Shown piece by piece: positions 52,312 through 62,239 of a stretch of DNA of 64,000 bases. Source of the stretch: Pseudomonadota bacterium (GTDB lineage: Bacteria > Pseudomonadota > Gammaproteobacteria > Burkholderiales > Burkholderiaceae_C); contig JAJXTO010000001.1 of NCBI GenBank assembly GCA_021783695.1, positions 22,068-86,067 of the forward strand, in the 5' to 3' direction. The first letter of the stretch is position 1, and every line of letters starts with the position of its first letter. The position numbers and the translations under genes are program-made. The notes under the pieces were generated by a model. The model had not been told where the DNA came from. It made no database searches and was given only the letters and a program-made list of their open reading frames with translations.

Positions 52312-53607
52312 TCACGTCGCGGCGGCGGGGAAAGGCTCGGCGTGCGTTTCACGCGCCAGCAGCACACACAGCACCGACACCGCAATCCAGGCCAGCAACA
52401 CCCCATTCGCCGCCTGAAACGCTGTGCCGCCATACAGCCGCACGCCACCTGTCAGCTGACCCGCCCAGAACCGATCCAGTACCCAGCCCAGCAGGGGAAG
52501 CTGCACCAGCGCCCCCAGCATCACCCCGGTGTTGTGCACGCCGGAGGCCGTTCCTGCCAGCCGCTGCGGCACCGACTCCTTGGCCCAGGCAAACCCCACC
52601 ACCATGCTGCCCGAGCCCACCGAGGCCAGCAACAACGCCGTCAGCAGGAGCAACCACGGCGCCTGCGGCCAGACGGCCAACACGCCAAACCCTGCCAGCA
52701 TCAGCAGGCCACCGAACAGATAAGGAAATTTGCGCCGGCGCAGGGTGTCGGACACCCGCCCCCACAACACACCGCCCACGGAAAACGCCACCAGCATGGC
52801 CGCGATCACCCAGGACGCCCGCCCTGCTGGCATCTGGCGCTGCTGCACCAGAAACGGCATGCCCCAGAGCGTGGTGAAAGTGAGGAATGCGCCGCACACC
52901 CCGCCCGGCGCTACGAACAACAAGGCCGTATTGCGATAGCGCCAGACTTCACCCAAGCCTCGCCCCACCTCGGCCAATGTCTGCGGCTTGCGCGCCGGCA
53001 GATATCCGTCGAAGCCCAGATCTTCCGGGCGGTTGCGGATGCGTAACAACGCCAGCAGCGACAACCCCAGGCAAAGGGCCCCCACCGCGCCCAGCACCCA
53101 GCGCCATCCGAAACTATGCGACAACATCAGCAGCGGCGCCTGCGCCAGCACCGCGCCCAGCGTGCCCAGGGCCAGCGACAAGCCCGACATGGTGCCGAAC
53201 ACCCGCGGCGCAAACCAGGACGCCGAGAGTTCCAGAAGCGACACCCAGGCCACACCGTGCCCCAGGCCGATCAGCGCCCGCGCCACGGCCGCCGACTCGA
53301 AGCTCCCCGCCACGGCAAACAGCAAAGCCCCCACCCCGGTGACCGCTTGCCCCACCACGATCAGAACCTTCGGTCCAAAACGGTCATTGGCAATGCCCGT
53401 GGGTATTTGCGATGCGGCGTAAAAATAAAAATAAAACGACGCCAGATTGCCGAGTTGCGCCGCATTCAGATGAAAGTCGCGCATCAGGTCGGCGTTGAGC
53501 ACCCCTGGCGTGACCCGCAGAAAAAACCCCACCATGTAGGCCGCAGCGGCGATCCCCCAGAACAGCAGGGCGAGACGCAAGGGCGGGGGTCGAAGAACGG
53601 CAGGCAT
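52312..53607 (-). CDS. Major facilitator superfamily transporter
   Basis: The 431-residue protein has twelve predicted helices with the MFS loop motif between helices 2 and 3 (GIANDRFGPKVLIVVGQ) and the counterpart after helix 8 (GRVSDTLRRRKFPYLFG). The N-terminus (GIAAAAYMVGFFLRVTPGVL) resembles sugar-phosphate and anion:cation symporter-like MFS proteins. The substrate is unknown. It diverges from an ArsR-type regulator whose operator-like repeat lies between the two genes, so it may be that regulator's target. Confidence 0.88.
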   Translation of the reverse strand: MPAVLRPPPLRLALLFWGIAAAAYMVGFFLRVTPGVLNADLMRDFHLNAAQLGNLASFYFYFYAASQIPTGIANDRFGPKVLIVVGQAVTGVGALLFAVAGSFESAAVARALIGLGHGVAWVSLLELSASWFAPRVFGTMSGLSLALGTLGAVLAQAPLLMLSHSFGWRWVLGAVGALCLGLSLLALLRIRNRPEDLGFDGYLPARKPQTLAEVGRGLGEVWRYRNTALLFVAPGGVCGAFLTFTTLWGMPFLVQQRQMPAGRASWVIAAMLVAFSVGGVLWGRVSDTLRRRKFPYLFGGLLMLAGFGVLAVWPQAPWLLLLTALLLASVGSGSMVVGFAWAKESVPQRLAGTASGVHNTGVMLGALVQLPLLGWVLDRFWAGQLTGGVRLYGGTAFQAANGVLLAWIAVSVLCVLLARETHAEPFPAAAT

Positions 53608-53727
53608 CGTTGGGTGGCTCCGTGTCGAAAGCTCGCCAGCTTACCCGTGCGGCGTTTTTTCCGCCGCGCCGCGCAAAACGAGAAAAACTCCGCAGCGCGA
53701 CCGGCTGAAATCTTCTTTTATTGTGTT

Positions 53728-53754
53728 GAATCAAAACCTTGCGATTTGATATTC
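53728..53754. promoter_or_regulatory. Operator-like inverted repeat between MFS and ArsR-type genes
   Basis: GAATCAAA at 53728-53735 faces TTTGATATTC at 53745-53754, with 6 bp of perfect core (ATCAAA/TTTGAT). It lies 15 bases before the regulator start, in an AT-rich stretch, the usual place for an ArsR-family autoregulatory site. Confidence 0.45.
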
Positions 53755-53768
53755 ATAGACTCCAAATC

Positions 53769-54125
53769 ATGAATATCGCCGAACTGCCCTCTTCGACAGC
53801 GCCGACTCTCATCGTGCCGACATCGCTGAACCGGCTCGCCCGCTTGGAGCGCATGGCCGGGGGCGATGTGGTGCGCATTCTCAAGGCGCTGGCGCACCGT
53901 GAACGGCTGGCCATCCTGTGTTTGCTGATGGACGGCGAGCGCTGTGTGCGCGAGCTGGAACACGAAGTCGGCATGCGTCAGGCCGCGCTGTCGCAGCAAC
54001 TCGCCAAGCTGCGCGCCGAAAACATCGTCGAAGCCACCCGCCGTGGGCGCTTCGTCCACTACCACATCAAAAGCCAGCAAGTGCTCAACGTGGTTCGCGC
54101 GCTCTGCCCGGCAGAAGAAACCTGA
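53769..54125 (+). CDS. ArsR-family regulator, BigR/SqrR-like, with two cysteines
   Basis: The 118-residue protein has a winged helix-turn-helix (ALAHRERLAILCLLMDGERC, VRELEHEVGMRQAALSQQLA, LRAENIVEATRRGRFVHYHI). Cys51 in the ILC helix and Cys113 near the C-terminus lie close to the positions of the sulfide-sensing dithiol of BigR and SqrR; Cys59 is additional. A role as a sulfide or persulfide sensor is therefore plausible. There is no ELCVCDL metal motif, which argues against arsenite or cadmium sensing. The ATG at 53769 starts after the operator-like repeat. Confidence 0.75.
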   Translation: MNIAELPSSTAPTLIVPTSLNRLARLERMAGGDVVRILKALAHRERLAILCLLMDGERCVRELEHEVGMRQAALSQQLAKLRAENIVEATRRGRFVHYHIKSQQVLNVVRALCPAEET

Positions 54126-54152
54126 AGCACGGGCCGGTGCCCCGCCACGGCA

Positions 54153-54722
54153 TCACCAGGTGCCGTGCAAGCCCCAATACACGATGAACACCAGCACCAG
54201 GGTGGAAACAGCCCAGCCCCAGGGCGGCAACACATTCCACAACCGGTCGAGCACACCGGCGCCGTCATCGACCGGGATCTGTCCGCGCATCACCTGATCG
54301 AAGCGGGAAAAGAAGGTTTCCGCCAGACTCTGCGCCGTGCTGTCCACCGTTCCTTTGCCGAGTTGACCAATCGCTCCGCCCACCTCGGCGGTGGCTTGGT
54401 AGTTCATTTGCGTGCCACCATCCGGCGTGGGCTGCAGCGCCACCAGCGCGCGCCCAAGACCAAATCCGGCGCTTCCCGCGTTGCCCTCGAAGCGCAGCAC
54501 ATAGCTGTGCGGGGGATTGGGATCTTCCAGCGTCAATGTGCTGCTGAAACGCGTCTTGAATCCGCCCACGGCCAATACCTGCACGACCTCGAAATGTCCT
54601 GTCCCCGTGTCGGTGATCGACTCACAGCCGGGAATGCAGGTCTTGAGCACCTCGGGGTTGTTCAGCGCCTCCCAGGTTTTCTGCGGGCTTGTCGGCAACA
54701 GCCATTTTCCTTTGACATCCAT
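54153..54722 (-). CDS. CoxG-family SRPBCC protein with C-terminal membrane anchor
   Basis: The 189-residue protein has the CoxG domain (MDVKGKWLLPTSPQKTWEAL, LKTCIPGCESITDTG, GGTQMNYQATAEVGGAIGQL), a short linker and a C-terminal membrane helix (GWAVSTLVLVFIVYWGLH). In CO-dehydrogenase operons CoxG recruits the enzyme to the membrane; here no cox genes are near, so it may serve another molybdenum enzyme or an unrelated role. The ATG at 54722 is preferred because GGAGG precedes it by 5 bases; an ATG at 54734 is in frame. Confidence 0.85.
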   Translation of the reverse strand: MDVKGKWLLPTSPQKTWEALNNPEVLKTCIPGCESITDTGTGHFEVVQVLAVGGFKTRFSSTLTLEDPNPPHSYVLRFEGNAGSAGFGLGRALVALQPTPDGGTQMNYQATAEVGGAIGQLGKGTVDSTAQSLAETFFSRFDQVMRGQIPVDDGAGVLDRLWNVLPPWGWAVSTLVLVFIVYWGLHGTW

Positions 54723-54956
54723 CCCAGCCTCCATGTCGTCTGACTCACTGCGCCTTCATCCCGTCACCGGGCAGCGGACAGGCATATATCAAGATCGACT
54801 TATATTCTGCGCATCGTGACTGAAGCAAGCTGCACCGCAGCAAAATCGGGAAACTCCTGATCGGGTCACTACCAAGGCGGACACCTGCGGACCCATTCTG
54901 TTCACCGGAACGAGGGTCTACACTGACTCGCTCTGGTTCACCATGAACGGATTTCC

Positions 54957-55967
54957 ATGCAGATCACCGTCCTCGACGACTACCAGGATGCCGTGCGCAA
55001 GCTCGACTGTGCGCAGCACCTGGAAGGTCACGACCTCAAGATTTTCAGCAACACCGTCAAAGGCGTCGGGCAGCTCAGCGTGCGTTTGCGTGACACGCAG
55101 GCGCTGGTGCTGATCCGTGAACGCACCGCACTTTCGCGGCAGTTGCTCGAGAAATGTCCCAAGCTGCAACTCGTGGTGCAGACCGGCCGCATCGGCCCGC
55201 ATGTGGATGTCCAGGCCTGTACCGATCTGGGCATCGCTGTGGCCGAGGGCCAGACCGATCCCGTTGTGACTGCCGAACTCACCTGGGCGCTGGTACTGGC
55301 CGCCATGCGCCGTCTGCCGCAATACGTCGCCAGCCTCAAGCATGGCGCATGGCAGCAGGCCGGACTGAAGTCGCAATCCATGCCGCCCAACTTTGGCCTG
55401 GGGCAGAGCCTGGCGGGCAAGACGCTGGGCATCTGGGGCTATGGCCGCATTGGCCAAAAGGTGGCGCGTTACGGTCTGGCGTTCGACATGCAGGTGCAGG
55501 TATGGGGCAGCGCCGCCTCGCGCGACCTGGCCGTGGAGCATGGGCTGCGCGCCTGCGCCTCGCGCGAAGACCTGTTCACCAGCAGTGATGTCCTCAGCCT
55601 GCACCTGCGCCTGAACGAGGCGACGCGCAGCCTCATCAGCCTGGCGGATCTGTCACTGATGCAGCCAACCGCCCTGCTGGTGAATACTGCCCGGCCAGAG
55701 CTGCTGGCCCCGGATGCACTGGTGGCCGCGCTCAATCGCGGGCGTCCGGGCCTGGCCGCGGTGGATGTGTTCGAGGCCGAGCCGATCCTGCAGGGCCACC
55801 CGCTGCTGCGGCTGGAAAACGCCATCTGCACGCCGCACATCGGCTTTGTCGAACAACTGCATTACGAGCATCTGTTCTCACAGGCATTCAAGGCCGTTGC
55901 ACAGTTTTCCGCGGGGGATCTGAGCGGTATTCTGAATGCGCAGGGCCTGTCGCCAAGACGCGTCTAA
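54957..55967 (+). CDS. D-isomer-specific 2-hydroxyacid dehydrogenase
   Basis: The 336-residue NAD-dependent enzyme has the Rossmann block LAGKTLGIWGYGRIGQKVAR and the catalytic elements VVQTGRIGPHVD (near the substrate Arg region), LVNTARPELLAPDALVAAL, AAVDVFEAEPI (Glu) and CTPHIGFVEQL (His). It belongs to the phosphoglycerate-dehydrogenase-like family, though its exact substrate cannot be read. It is convergent with mnmE (6 bp between stops). Confidence 0.92.
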   Translation: MQITVLDDYQDAVRKLDCAQHLEGHDLKIFSNTVKGVGQLSVRLRDTQALVLIRERTALSRQLLEKCPKLQLVVQTGRIGPHVDVQACTDLGIAVAEGQTDPVVTAELTWALVLAAMRRLPQYVASLKHGAWQQAGLKSQSMPPNFGLGQSLAGKTLGIWGYGRIGQKVARYGLAFDMQVQVWGSAASRDLAVEHGLRACASREDLFTSSDVLSLHLRLNEATRSLISLADLSLMQPTALLVNTARPELLAPDALVAALNRGRPGLAAVDVFEAEPILQGHPLLRLENAICTPHIGFVEQLHYEHLFSQAFKAVAQFSAGDLSGILNAQGLSPRRV

Positions 55968-55973
55968 AGACGC

Positions 55974-57392
55974 CTATTTGCCGATGCAGAAACTGGAAAA
56001 AATCGCGCCGAGCAGGTCCTCCGGGGTGTATTCCCCGGTAATGGCCATCAGCGCCTGATGCGCCAATCGCAATTCCTCGGCCAGCAAGTCCAGCGGGGCG
56101 TTCGCGTCCCGGGCGATGAGATCCACAGCAAGATCGAGGTGGCCGCGTGTTTGTTCCAGCGCCTGCACATGGCGCTGGCGCGCGATGAACACCCCCTCGC
56201 TGCCCTGTTGCGCCCCGGCCAGTTGCAGCAGGGTGTGGCGCAGTTCCTGCAAACCGTCGCCATGCGCAGCGGAGATCCACACGCCTTCGCCCGCCGGAAG
56301 CCCCCATTGCTCCCAAGCGAGCGCGATATGCTGCTCGGCTTGCTCCAGGCTCACACTGTCCCGCTTGTTGAACACATGCAGCAAGGGCACGCCTGCAGGC
56401 AGGCCGCGCGCGATATCGGCCTCCGTCTGCGCATAGCCCGGCGACTGCAGCCGTGTGAGATCGTGCAGGAACAGCACCACGTCCGCGCCTGAGATGGCAT
56501 CCCAGCTGCGCGCCACGCCGATTCGCTCCACCGTGTCGTCACTGTCGCGCAGACCCGCGGTATCGATGATGTGCAGCGGCACGCCCTCGATCTGGATCGT
56601 CTGACTCACCTTGTCGCGCGTGGTGCCGGCAATGGGGGTGACGATGGCCAGTTCGGCGCCGGCCAAGGCGTTGAGCAGCGAGCTTTTGCCTACATTGGGC
56701 TGACCGGCCAGCACCACATTCAGGCCTTCACGCAGCAACACGCCCTGTCGCGTCCTGGCCTGCGCCTGCGCCAAAGACTGCTGCAAGGCCTGCAGGCGCT
56801 GCTGCGCCTGTGCCTGACGCAAAAAATCGATGTCTTCCTCGGGAAAATCGAGCGTGGCCTCGATCAGCAGCCGCAGCTCGACGAGCTGGGATGCCAGTCC
56901 ATGAACCGCCTTGGAGAGCTCGCCGGCCAGCGCCCGCGTGGCGCTGCGCGCTGCCGCTTCGGTGCTGGCGTCGATCAGGTCGGCCACACTTTCCGCCTGG
57001 GCCAGATCGAGCTTGCCATTGAGAAAGGCGCGCCGGGTGAATTCGCCGGGCTGCGCCACACGCAGTCGCATGTCACGTCCCAGCTCCAGCAGACGTGCCA
57101 GCAGCAGTTGCAGCACCACGGGGCCGCCGTGGATCTGCAACTCCAGAACATCTTCCCCGGTGTAAGAGTGCGGAGCGGGGAAAAACAGCGCCAGCCCCTG
57201 ATCGAGAATGCCGCCCTGGCCATCTGTAAAAGGCAGATAGGTGGCATGCCGCGGCGTCAGCTCGCGCCCCGCGATCGCATGGGCCAGCGCTGCGAGCGAT
57301 TTACCGGACACACGCACGATACCCACCGCGCCCCGCCCCGGCGCGGTGGCGATGGCCACCACCGGATCGGCGTCCTGCGCCAATGGGTTCAT
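55974..57392 (-). CDS. mnmE: tRNA modification GTPase MnmE
   Basis: The 472-residue protein partners MnmG in wobble-uridine modification. The N-terminal domain binds formyl-tetrahydrofolate ([20 protein letters not shown]). The inserted G domain has [20 protein letters not shown] (G1), IAGTTRD (G2), [10 protein letters not shown] (G3) and FNKRD (G4). The C-terminus ends in the family's FCIGK with the catalytic Cys. It follows yidC on the same strand after 30 bp, in the conserved rpmH-rnpA-yidD-yidC-mnmE order. Confidence 0.97.
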   Translation of the reverse strand: MNPLAQDADPVVAIATAPGRGAVGIVRVSGKSLAALAHAIAGRELTPRHATYLPFTDGQGGILDQGLALFFPAPHSYTGEDVLELQIHGGPVVLQLLLARLLELGRDMRLRVAQPGEFTRRAFLNGKLDLAQAESVADLIDASTEAAARSATRALAGELSKAVHGLASQLVELRLLIEATLDFPEEDIDFLRQAQAQQRLQALQQSLAQAQARTRQGVLLREGLNVVLAGQPNVGKSSLLNALAGAELAIVTPIAGTTRDKVSQTIQIEGVPLHIIDTAGLRDSDDTVERIGVARSWDAISGADVVLFLHDLTRLQSPGYAQTEADIARGLPAGVPLLHVFNKRDSVSLEQAEQHIALAWEQWGLPAGEGVWISAAHGDGLQELRHTLLQLAGAQQGSEGVFIARQRHVQALEQTRGHLDLAVDLIARDANAPLDLLAEELRLAHQALMAITGEYTPEDLLGAIFSSFCIGK

Positions 57393-57422
57393 TGCCGTGC
57401 GCCGGTGCGCGTCAATCCCGCC

Positions 57423-59117
57423 TTACTGGGCAGACTTGGCCGGGGTATCGGTCAACACGCCCACGCCCATCTTCTTGTTGATGAACCATTGCTGCGCAAT
57501 CGAGGTCGAGTTGTTGGTCAACCAGTACAGCACCAGCCCGGCGGGGAAGAAAAAGAACATGATGGAAAACGCCGCCGGCATGATCCACATCAGCCGCGCC
57601 TGCATCGGGTCGGGCGGTGTGGGGTTGAGCTTGACCTGCAGGAAGGACGTCGCCGTCATGATGGCCGGCAGGATGTAGTACGGGTCCTTGGCCGACAGGT
57701 CGTGAATCCACAGAATCCACGGCGCGCCGCGCAGCTCCACGCTGGATAGCAGCACCCAGTACAGCGCGATGAACACCGGAATCTGAATCACGATGGGCAG
57801 GCAGCCGCCCAGCGGGTTGATCTTTTCCTTGCGGTATAGCTCGACCATGGCCTGGTTCATCTTCGCCTGGTCACCCTTGTAGCTCTCGCGCAGCGCGGTG
57901 ATGCGCGGGCCGACCGCCTTCATCCGCGCCATCGACTTGTAGCTCGCCGCCGTCAACGGGAAGAACGCCAGCTTGATCAGCAGAGTCAACACAATGATGG
58001 ACCAGCCCCAGTTCTGCACCACTTTATGGATGAGCTCGAGCAGCCAGAAAATCGGCTTGGCCAGAATGGTGACCCAGCCGTAGTCCTTCACCAGCTCCAG
58101 GCCCGGTGCGAGCGCTCCGAGCGTGCTCTCCAGTTCCGGGCCGACGAACAGCTTGGCGTCGGTGTTGATGCTCTTGCCCGGGGCGATCTGCGCCAGCGGC
58201 TGGATGACGCCGACGGCGTACAGGTTGTCACCCAGCTTGCGGGTGTAGAGGTCGCGCGGGCCGTCATAGGGCTGGGGCACCCAGGCCGAGACGAAGTAGT
58301 GTTGGATCATCGCCACCCAGCCGCTGTCGGCCTTTTTCGGCACCTCGTTGGTCTTCAGATCCTTGAATTCGAACTTCTGGAATTTGTTGGCGTTGTCGTA
58401 GTACGCCGGGCCGGTGTAGGTGTGATAGAAGTGCGATTCGTCGCCGGGCGGCGTGTTGCCGTCGCGCACGATCTGCATGTACAGCTGCGGGCTCACCGGC
58501 GCGGTGCCTGTGTTGGTGATGGTGTTTTGCACATTCACCACATAGCTGTCGCGGGTGAAGGTATAGGTGCGCTCCAGCCGCACGCCGCCCTGGTCGGGCG
58601 ACACCAGCTTGATCTGCAGCGTCTTGGCATCTCCCATCTTGCGCGGGCCGGGCAGCACCGTCATCTCGGTTTCGTGGTTCGGGAAGTCACCGCCAATCAA
58701 CCCCGACTGCGCCATGTATTTGCTGTTCGCCGTGTCGTCGAACAGCACCACGTTCTTGCCTGGCTCGCTGCGGCTCTCATACTTGAGCAGCTTCGCATAC
58801 ACCAGATTGCCGCCACGCGAAGAAATCTTCACGTCCATCAGGTCGGTCTGGATGGAGATGAGCTGCGCGGCCGGTTCTGCGGTTGCGGTTGTGGCCGGAG
58901 CTGTCAGGGATGCTGCGGCCGGTGCGGCTCCGGGCAACGCAGCGGCGCCGGGCGCAGCTTGCGGCACAGCGCTGGTCGGCGCGCTGGCGACTTGTGCAGG
59001 GTGAGCCGGCGGGGTTCCGAACAAATCCGTCTCGCCGTTGTAGCGCAGCCAGGAGTTGTACAGAAAAATCATCGACATGGTGAAAACCACCCAGAGCACC
59101 GAACGGCGGAGATCCAT
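57423..59117 (-). CDS. yidC: Membrane protein insertase YidC
   Basis: The 564-residue protein inserts membrane proteins alone or with SecYEG. It starts with helix 1 (MDLRRSVLWVVFTMSMIFLY), has a large periplasmic domain (YTFTRDSYVVNVQNTI, GWVAMIQHYFVSAWVP) and then the conserved five-helix core (NWGWSIIVLTLLIKLAFFPL, SYKSMARMKAVGPRITALRE, LGGCLPIVIQIPVFIALYWV). The ATG at 59117 fits the helix and AGGAT upstream. The yidD gene precedes it by 46 bp. Confidence 0.97.
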   Translation of the reverse strand: MDLRRSVLWVVFTMSMIFLYNSWLRYNGETDLFGTPPAHPAQVASAPTSAVPQAAPGAAALPGAAPAAASLTAPATTATAEPAAQLISIQTDLMDVKISSRGGNLVYAKLLKYESRSEPGKNVVLFDDTANSKYMAQSGLIGGDFPNHETEMTVLPGPRKMGDAKTLQIKLVSPDQGGVRLERTYTFTRDSYVVNVQNTITNTGTAPVSPQLYMQIVRDGNTPPGDESHFYHTYTGPAYYDNANKFQKFEFKDLKTNEVPKKADSGWVAMIQHYFVSAWVPQPYDGPRDLYTRKLGDNLYAVGVIQPLAQIAPGKSINTDAKLFVGPELESTLGALAPGLELVKDYGWVTILAKPIFWLLELIHKVVQNWGWSIIVLTLLIKLAFFPLTAASYKSMARMKAVGPRITALRESYKGDQAKMNQAMVELYRKEKINPLGGCLPIVIQIPVFIALYWVLLSSVELRGAPWILWIHDLSAKDPYYILPAIMTATSFLQVKLNPTPPDPMQARLMWIMPAAFSIMFFFFPAGLVLYWLTNNSTSIAQQWFINKKMGVGVLTDTPAKSAQ

Positions 59118-59163
59118 ACGCAAATCCTGTTGTTTGTAGTGAAGCGGACTGCCTGAGCGAGAA

Positions 59164-59571
59164 TCAGGGCTTGGACGCGGGGAGAGGAGAAGACGACGCG
59201 GACTCACCTGCGACTGAGGCCGAGCACGGCGCCGTTTCTTCCGGCAAAGACGCGCTATTGTGCATGGGCTGCGATGACGCCGTCTGCGCCATGTCCTGCG
59301 GGGACAGAGGATTGGGTGTTTCGTGCCCGTCGTCGCGCCGCCACGGCGCCCAGGTGAACTGCGCTGGAACCGGTTCGTGTCCCCCTTGGCACCAGGGCTG
59401 GCAGCGCAGAATGCGCACCGCTCCGAGGTAACTGCCGGCCGCAGCGCCGTGTTTGTCGAGCGCCTCGATGGTGTAGGCCGAACAGGTGGGATAGAAGCGG
59501 CATTGCCCGCCCACCCAGGGGCTGAGCAGCAAGCGGTACAGACGCACCAGACCGATCAACAACTGCTTCAT
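59164..59571 (-). CDS. yidD: Membrane protein insertion efficiency factor YidD
   Basis: The 135-residue protein contains the whole YidD core: MKQLLIGLVRLYRLLLSPWV, CRFYPTCSAYTIEALDKHG and GAVRILRCQPWCQGG with the conserved Cys residues. A Ser/Pro-rich C-terminal tail of about 55 residues follows and is longer than usual. The ATG overlaps the rnpA stop (ATGA), so translation is coupled. Confidence 0.93.
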   Translation of the reverse strand: MKQLLIGLVRLYRLLLSPWVGGQCRFYPTCSAYTIEALDKHGAAAGSYLGAVRILRCQPWCQGGHEPVPAQFTWAPWRRDDGHETPNPLSPQDMAQTASSQPMHNSASLPEETAPCSASVAGESASSSPLPASKP

Positions 59572-60047
59572 GCAAGGCCTTGTTCCGACATGACGACAGT
59601 GCGTTCGACCCAGGACTTGAGCAAAGCGTTCACCATCTGCCGCACATAAGCCAGCAGAGCAGGCGAACGCGCGCTGCGAAACGCAGTCGGCAGCTTGCGC
59701 GTCAGGCGCAACATCAGAACGGGCGCCTGCAGTGCCGCGCAGGCCGGTAGACACAGTTCGCGTAGCGCCTGACGCATCACCCGTTTGATCAGGTTGCGGC
59801 GGACGGCGGCCTTGCAGAATTTTTTAGGGATGACCAAACCCAGCCAGCACTGCCTGGCCCCAGGCACCTGCGCACTCCATTCGACCGGTGCGGCCCGGTA
59901 ATGCAGCCGAAATTCTGCCTGTTGCGCGTAGCGCGCAGCAAAACAAGCGGCAAACGCTTCGGGTTGCCGCAACATGTCGATTTTCAAGGAGTTTTGGCTC
60001 TCGGTGCGCTGATCGACCGCAGCTTCAGCGCGTCGGGCCAGCGGCAT
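59568..60047 (-). CDS. rnpA: Ribonuclease P protein component
   Basis: The 159-residue basic protein shows the RnpA core LGLVIPKKFCKAAVRRNLIK and RVMRQALRE with the RNxxKR motif that binds RNase P RNA. The N-terminus is uncertain: the first ATG (60047) gives an N-terminal extension, while an internal ATG at 59975 (MLRQPEAFAACF) gives the usual length, and neither has a clear ribosome site. It sits 51 bp after rpmH and overlaps yidD by 4 bases. Confidence 0.93.
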   Translation of the reverse strand: MPLARRAEAAVDQRTESQNSLKIDMLRQPEAFAACFAARYAQQAEFRLHYRAAPVEWSAQVPGARQCWLGLVIPKKFCKAAVRRNLIKRVMRQALRELCLPACAALQAPVLMLRLTRKLPTAFRSARSPALLAYVRQMVNALLKSWVERTVVMSEQGLA

Positions 60048-60098
60048 GCCGCAAATCTGAAACCCACGAGGCGGGACGCGTCGGAGTCAGAAAAAACC

Positions 60099-60233
60099 TC
60101 AGACTGCCAGACGCTTGCGACCCTTGGCACGACGTGCGTTGATGACAGCACGACCCCCACGCGTCTTCATGCGCACCAGAAAGCCATGCGTACGCTGACG
60201 GCGGGTCTTTGAAGGTTGATAGGTACGTTTCAT
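60099..60233 (-). CDS. rpmH: 50S ribosomal protein L34
   Basis: The 44-residue protein reads [20 protein letters not shown], then [20 protein letters not shown] and RLAV, the full L34 sequence. It is a short basic component of the large ribosomal subunit. It heads the rpmH-rnpA-yidD-yidC-mnmE block and diverges from dnaA, as in most bacteria. Confidence 0.98.
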   Translation of the reverse strand: MKRTYQPSKTRRQRTHGFLVRMKTRGGRAVINARRAKGRKRLAV

Positions 60234-60377
60234 GATTTCACCTTAATTAAGAGATCCGAATTTCTTGATTAAATTCAGAAAAAAATCCATATAAAAACAC
60301 TTCTGTAGGATTTGACAATCTCAGTTTTCTTAGATTTTGCCAGCCTGACGCATGCGTGATTCGGAAAAAAGCTCTCT

Positions 60378-60406
60378 ATTGGACTAACGATCACCTTCTT
60401 TGTCAA
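60378..60406 (-). promoter_or_regulatory. Likely promoter of rpmH
   Basis: On the minus strand TTGACA (60401-60406) is followed by a 17-base spacer and TCCAAT (60378-60383), which matches the -10 consensus at 4 of 6. It lies about 145 bases before rpmH in an AT-rich region. Confidence 0.5.
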
Positions 60407-60514
60407 TTTTTGACCGCATTTCTACCAGATGACGATAAACCAGTGTGGCGTTTTCTCGGCGTTCTGCCTCCCAGACAGACCCTCTTTGCACCCGCAAAAA
60501 ATGACGAACCAGAC

Positions 60515-60523
60515 TGTGGATAA
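60515..60523 (-). promoter_or_regulatory. DnaA box upstream of dnaA
   Basis: TGTGGATAA is the reverse complement of the perfect DnaA box TTATCCACA. It lies 173 bases before dnaA, suiting autoregulation or origin function. Confidence 0.75.
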
Positions 60524-60695
60524 CTTGGCTTGGAGAGTTAAACTGATCCTCCCGGTCGACACACTGACGTGGCGTTTACGCGCTGCAAGAAAACGATCGT
60601 CCAGACAAGATCCCGGCCTTACCGAGAGCGTCCGCGCAAGTGCTTCCAAGCGTCAGCGATCGCGCCCATTCCCCTTTCGTCACCCACTTCCCCGC

Positions 60696-62153
60696 ATGAC
60701 TCACGAACAATCCTGGCAGCAATGCTGCGCTCAATTGGCGACAGTCATTCCCGATCAACAATTTGCTGCGTGGATCAAACCCTTGTCCGCTCCGCTCTGG
60801 AGCGATGATGGCAGCACAGCCGTTCTGCATGTGCCCAATCGCTTCAAGCTCGACTGGTTGCGCTCGCAGTATGCGGCCCGCATCACTGAATCGCTCAGCG
60901 CCATCATGGGACATCCGGTTCAGGTCGATTTCATTGTGCAAAAAGCACCGGCCCGTGCAGCCGTGCATCACAGCAATGGGCAAGGCCTGCAGCAAGCCCA
61001 TGATGGCGCGCAAACATCGCACACCACGCCAGCCGGCGGCCAGCCCAATGGCATTCGTCAAGGAAACGCAGACACGCAAGGCGCATCCCACACCCAGGCG
61101 GCAAAAGAGTCGATGGAAGCCGACGCGCTAGAACGCTCACGGCTCAATCCGATGCTGAGTTTTGAAACCCTGGTCACCGGCAAAGCCAACCAGCTTGCCC
61201 GCGCTGCCGCCATTCAAGTGGCGGAAAATCCCGGTCGCTCCTACAACCCGTTGTTCATCTATGGGGGTGTTGGCCTGGGCAAGACCCATTTGATGCATGC
61301 GGTCGGCAACGCCTTGCTCGCTCAGCAACCTGGTGCGCGTATCCGTTATCTGCAAGCCGAGCAATTCGTCAGCGAAGTGGTCCGCGCCTACCAGCGCAAG
61401 GCCTTTGAGGAATTCAAGCGCTACTACCACTCGCTCGATCTGCTTCTGATCGATGATGTGCAATTCTTTGCCGGCAAGGACAAGACTCAGGAAGAGTTTT
61501 TCTACGCCTTCGAGGCCCTCATCACCAAGCGCTCCCAAATCATCCTCACCAGCGACACCTACCCCAAGGAATTGCGCGAAATGGATCAGCGTCTGGTGTC
61601 GCGCTTCGACTCCGGGCTGACCGTTGCTATCGAGCCGCCCGAGCTGGAGATGCGCGTGGCCATTCTGCTGCGCAAGGCCGATGCCGAGCTGATGAACCTG
61701 CCGGAAGAGGTTGCGTTTTTTGTTGCGAAGAACGTGCGCTCGAATGTCCGTGAACTCGAAGGCGCGCTGCGAAAAATTCTGGCCTACGCCCGCTTCAGCG
61801 GACAGGACGTTTCCATCAACTTGGCCAAAGAGGCCCTCAAGGATTTGCTTTCACTGCAGAACCGTCAGGTGTCGGTGGAGAACATCCAGAAAACCGTGGC
61901 CGACTTCTACAAGATCAAGGTCGCGGACATGTACTCCAAAAAGCGCCCAGCCAGCATTGCGCGCCCCCGGCAGATCGCCATGTATCTGGCCAAGGAACTC
62001 ACGCATAAAAGCCTGCCGGAAATCGGCGAACTCTTTGGCGGGCGCGATCACACCACGGTGCTTCACGCCGTGAGAAAAATCAGCCTGGAGCGCACCAAGT
62101 TACAGGAACTCAACCAGCAGCTTCACGTTCTGGAGCAGACCTTGAAGGCTTGA
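60696..62153 (+). CDS. dnaA: Chromosomal replication initiator DnaA
   Basis: The 485-residue protein has domain I ([20 protein letters not shown]), a variable linker, the AAA+ domain ([20 protein letters not shown] with Walker [21 protein letters not shown] with Walker B) and the domain IV DNA-binding signature ([20 protein letters not shown]). It melts the origin by binding DnaA boxes, which flank the gene on both sides. The ATG at 60696 starts domain I; a longer frame would run through the DnaA box. Confidence 0.98.
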   Translation: MTHEQSWQQCCAQLATVIPDQQFAAWIKPLSAPLWSDDGSTAVLHVPNRFKLDWLRSQYAARITESLSAIMGHPVQVDFIVQKAPARAAVHHSNGQGLQQAHDGAQTSHTTPAGGQPNGIRQGNADTQGASHTQAAKESMEADALERSRLNPMLSFETLVTGKANQLARAAAIQVAENPGRSYNPLFIYGGVGLGKTHLMHAVGNALLAQQPGARIRYLQAEQFVSEVVRAYQRKAFEEFKRYYHSLDLLLIDDVQFFAGKDKTQEEFFYAFEALITKRSQIILTSDTYPKELREMDQRLVSRFDSGLTVAIEPPELEMRVAILLRKADAELMNLPEEVAFFVAKNVRSNVRELEGALRKILAYARFSGQDVSINLAKEALKDLLSLQNRQVSVENIQKTVADFYKIKVADMYSKKRPASIARPRQIAMYLAKELTHKSLPEIGELFGGRDHTTVLHAVRKISLERTKLQELNQQLHVLEQTLKA

Positions 62154-62178
62154 CCATTGCCAGGAACGACTCGCAGGC

Positions 62179-62239
62179 AAACGCGGTCCACCCCAAGTTT
62201 TCTTGACTGCAACGGGAGGCGGGTCGGCAAACCGACCCC
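62179..62239. repeat. Palindromic repeat downstream of dnaA
   Basis: CCCCAAGTTTTCTTGAC, a GGGAGGC element and GGGTCGG (62221-62227) facing CCGACCC (62232-62238) match the repeat after kup (25564-25637), in the same orientation and at well over 75 percent identity by eye. It lies 25 bases after the dnaA stop. Confidence 0.75.

Larger units (their letters stand above)
60234..60695. other. Divergent rpmH/dnaA regulatory region
   Basis: This 462-bp region without a gene is strongly AT-rich from 60235 to 60420, unlike the rest of the window. It holds the rpmH promoter, presumably the dnaA promoter, and one perfect DnaA box. It may be part of the origin or an unwinding element. Confidence 0.55.
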
